Translations under genes and position numbers: made by a program
Assembly: GCA_003695505.1 (NCBI GenBank)
Contig: RFIY01000097.1
Span: 1 to 7,466, forward strand
Source: Candidatus Dadabacteria bacterium
GTDB taxonomy: Bacteria; J088
Direction of reading: 5' to 3'
DNA length: 7,466 nt
Shown: positions 5,578 to 7,466 of the stretch, one piece after another
How positions within the stretch are numbered: the stretch's first letter is position 1
Layout of the letters: the number at the start of each line of letters is the position of its first letter
Notes under the pieces: generated by a model
The model's input: the letters and a program-made list of their open reading frames with translations, nothing else
The model's database searches: none
Told to the model about the DNA's origin: nothing

Positions 5578-7367
5578 CGCGCACGACCGCGACCGCAGGT
5601 GCGGCCGGCTTTGTCCAGATTATCGTCGCTGCCGGGCTGCTGGCCATCGCCGCGCTGTTGCTGGCCGTCGTCGTCGATCTGCGCGGGCTGGCCGAGCGCA
5701 TCGAAACGCAGGCGCGTATGGACAACGGGGCGGCCGCCGCCGCGACGGTGCAGGCCTGGGCGCTCGACCTGAACGCGGTGATGAACATCGCCATTCTGTC
5801 CTTGCACGCGACCGAAGCGGGACTGCTGCTCGGCGGAACCGCGCTGAGTATCGGCCAGCTCATGTCGGGCGTCGGTGCGCCCACGGCGCTGTCCACGCTG
5901 GACGCCACGGCCGACCTCGTCCACGAGACGTGGGAGCTGAACAGACAGACGGCCGCCGCGCGTGATCAGATCAACCGCGTCGTCGTGCCGCCGCTGACGA
6001 TTGCCGCGGCGATCGAGGGCTCGCGTCGGGAGACACGCGCGGGATTGCTGTGGCCGATTCTGCCGCGCGGTGAGGCTCCGCGGGAGCAACCGACGACGAC
6101 CCGGGATTGCATCGAGCAGATTCTGAATCCGGAAGACCGGGCGGATCGATTCCAGAAGGCGGCGGGCATGACGACGGCCGGCTCGGATCTGCAGGTGGAC
6201 GAGCCGTCTCCCGGAGTCGGACTCGCCGCGTTGATCTTTGACCTTGCGACCGGTCGGCGTGACCGCCGTGGCGCCGGCGTCCAGGATCGGGATCCGGAGC
6301 TGCTGCGTCGGCAAATCGATCTCGACGAAGCAGTCGATGCGTGGCGCACGGCGCTCGGCGAGCCGCCGTGGTGGCCGCATCTGGCGCGCGAGCAAATCAG
6401 GGATATCCCCGAGCCGGAACCCGATTTTGTTCCGGCGGTCGACGCGCAATGTGCGCTGTTGCGCAGCGGTGCCGACGCGGAGGCGTGGCGTTCCGGACTG
6501 TCGCGGGTTCGTCGCGCGCTGCGTCCGCTCGACGCGCCGTTGATGGATGGCGGCGAACATCTGTCGCAACGCCTGGCCGCAATGTTTCTTCCGACGCTGC
6601 GGCGCGGCGACCGGGCACCGTCGCTGCGGCAGGCGTGGGCCGGTTTGCAGGAACGATTGCCGGCAACCGGCGCCACGCCCTTTCACGAGGTGGAGCAGCA
6701 GATCAAAGGACATTTCGAGGACGCGGCAGGCAGAGAACGTCTGGCCGAGATCGACGCCGACTTGCGCGTCGTCCTCGCGACGGACTGGATCGACGATGCA
6801 CGCGCCGCCTGGTTGCGCACGTCGGCCGGTGCGCGCGACGAACTCGCCAACATGTTCTGTGACGAGCTCACAAGCTGGAAGGGCGCGGTGCTCGAATTGC
6901 CGGTCCGCGCCGAGCAGCTCGTGCAGGAAACGCTCGACCTTGCCGTTCGAGGCGCGATGCGCACCGTCCAGGCGCACGTGGATGCCCTGCAGCAGGCAGG
7001 GATGGCCGCGGATAGCGGTCGCAAGGATGCGCCCGCCGGCGCATCCTTGTTCGAGCGCATTGTCGCGCGCGCATTCTGTCGTGTCGACACGACGCTCCTG
7101 TCCCGCTTCGACGATGTCCCGATGCCGACACGGCTGCGCGACGACTTTGCCACGAGCCAGATCGATGCCGTCTGGTTGCCCGCGAAGGTTGGGGCGGGGG
7201 CGGTTGCGCAGGCGCAGCCGTGGTCGCGCGACGATACGACCCTGCCGGGTGAAACGATTCTCTGGCCCGGCTTTGCGCCACGCTGGATGCCCGTCGATGT
7301 GCATCGACGTGTGTCCTTCCTGCCTTCCCGATTACAGGAGCTGGCGGATGCGTTGTTGCAGCACTGA
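5565..7367 (+). CDS. TadG-like pilus assembly protein with unassigned C-terminal region
   Basis: This 600-residue protein has one N-terminal membrane segment (about 15-37) followed by a helix rich in Ala with LDLNAVMNIAILS (67-79), as in the N-terminal region of TadG/TadE-G-like proteins. A second weakly hydrophobic stretch lies at about 85-102. Unlike the Flp and TadE-like proteins it lacks Glu at +5 after the Gly (GFVQII), so it may not be processed. The remaining ~490 residues are mostly helical and charged with a few Cys, and match no domain I know; I see no von Willebrand A MIDAS motif (DxSxS), which some TadG proteins carry. I chose ATG 5565 because the membrane segment follows directly. 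The frame is open further upstream to 4941, but that stretch reads as Arg/Cys-rich out-of-frame sequence under the TadE-like gene. It overlaps the genes on both sides (13 and 20 bp). Confidence 0.65.
   Translation: MRRLTRTTATAGAAGFVQIIVAAGLLAIAALLLAVVVDLRGLAERIETQARMDNGAAAAATVQAWALDLNAVMNIAILSLHATEAGLLLGGTALSIGQLMSGVGAPTALSTLDATADLVHETWELNRQTAAARDQINRVVVPPLTIAAAIEGSRRETRAGLLWPILPRGEAPREQPTTTRDCIEQILNPEDRADRFQKAAGMTTAGSDLQVDEPSPGVGLAALIFDLATGRRDRRGAGVQDRDPELLRRQIDLDEAVDAWRTALGEPPWWPHLAREQIRDIPEPEPDFVPAVDAQCALLRSGADAEAWRSGLSRVRRALRPLDAPLMDGGEHLSQRLAAMFLPTLRRGDRAPSLRQAWAGLQERLPATGATPFHEVEQQIKGHFEDAAGRERLAEIDADLRVVLATDWIDDARAAWLRTSAGARDELANMFCDELTSWKGAVLELPVRAEQLVQETLDLAVRGAMRTVQAHVDALQQAGMAADSGRKDAPAGASLFERIVARAFCRVDTTLLSRFDDVPMPTRLRDDFATSQIDAVWLPAKVGAGAVAQAQPWSRDDTTLPGETILWPGFAPRWMPVDVHRRVSFLPSRLQELADALLQH
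7336..7340 (+). promoter_or_regulatory. Ribosome-binding site of the second TadE-like gene
   Basis: AGGAG lies 7 nt before the ATG at 7348, within the last codons of the TadG-like gene. It fixes the start of the partial gene that follows. Confidence 0.65.
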
Positions 7368-7466
7368 TACCCGTCAATGTCGGTCCGCGCGTGGTCTCGT
7401 CTATGTCGAGGCGCTCGTCGTGTTGCCCGTGCTGGTCATTCTTCTGTCCGGCATCATCCGGCTGGC
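7348..7466 (+). CDS. Second TadE-like pseudopilin, 3' partial
   Basis: Only the first 39 codons are in the window. They read as a leader (MRCCSTDTRQCRSARG), then LVYVE with Glu21 at +5 after Gly16, then a hydrophobic helix (ALVVLPVLVILLSGIIRL). This is the same plan as the TadE-like gene at 4774 (compare LEAVIALPVLLVLLLGALQ), and processing should occur after Gly16. The leader is unusual in having three Cys (3, 4, 11). The start has a good ribosome-binding site and overlaps the TadG-like gene by 20 bp. It may be a TadE or TadF equivalent; the missing C-terminus would decide. Confidence 0.7.
   Translation, partial: MRCCSTDTRQCRSARGLVYVEALVVLPVLVILLSGIIRL

Noticed and set aside
5127-7304. Very long minus-strand open frame (725 codons) opposite the Tad genes
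   Set aside because: The product is dominated by Arg, Gln, Gly and Pro with no membrane segment or motif, as expected for antisense of GC-rich coding DNA. The plus strand has recognisable TadE/TadG starts.
5565-7367. von Willebrand A domain in the TadG-like protein
   Set aside because: No DxSxS metal-binding motif or surrounding hydrophobic strand pattern is visible.

Overview
The window is gene-dense, high-GC bacterial DNA. The lipoprotein signal peptide, the Tad-type pilin genes and the large secreted RCC1-repeat protein point to a Gram-negative organism, perhaps a proteobacterium or a myxobacterium-like lineage. There is no rRNA or marker gene, so this is an inference and no genus can be named. 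I see no tRNA, rRNA, CRISPR array, insertion sequence or phage gene.

Layout. (1) Positions 2-3382, plus strand: the 3' portion of a large secreted repeat protein. It has an unassigned N-terminal part, an IPT/TIG-like domain, two Ig-like domains, and 14 RCC1-type blades that each carry a Cys pair. The pattern of degenerate blades fits two seven-bladed propellers. The 5' end, presumably with the export signal, lies outside the window. (2) Positions 3466-3915, plus: a short MgtC/SapB-family membrane protein with a perfect TATAAT box just ahead of its ATG, suggesting a leaderless mRNA. (3) Positions 3917-4285, minus: a small lipoprotein, tail-to-tail with the mgtC-like gene with 1 bp between stop codons. 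(4) Positions 4286-4553: a divergent intergenic region rich in small inverted and direct repeats, with the same 11-bp ribosome-binding element at each end in opposite orientation. (5) Positions 4554-7466, plus: a compact Tad (tight adherence) structural operon. It holds a Flp pilin, a TadE-like pseudopilin, a 600-residue TadG-like protein, and the start of a second TadE-like pseudopilin that runs off the window.

The four Tad-type genes are separated by 4 bp or overlap by 13 and 20 bp, so they are probably co-transcribed and translationally coupled. The Flp and TadE-like products carry the type IVb prepilin motif (Gly, four residues, Glu) and should be cut by a TadV-type peptidase. The secretion ATPase (TadA), platform proteins (TadB/TadC), secretin (RcpA) and peptidase are not in this window; they may lie downstream or elsewhere. 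The large RCC1/Ig protein and the lipoprotein are also envelope or surface proteins, so most of the window concerns the cell surface, but no direct functional link between them is shown.

The features most worth following up are the double disulphide-rich propeller, the unassigned ~500-residue C-terminal part of the TadG-like protein, and the repeat-rich flp/lipoprotein intergenic region.
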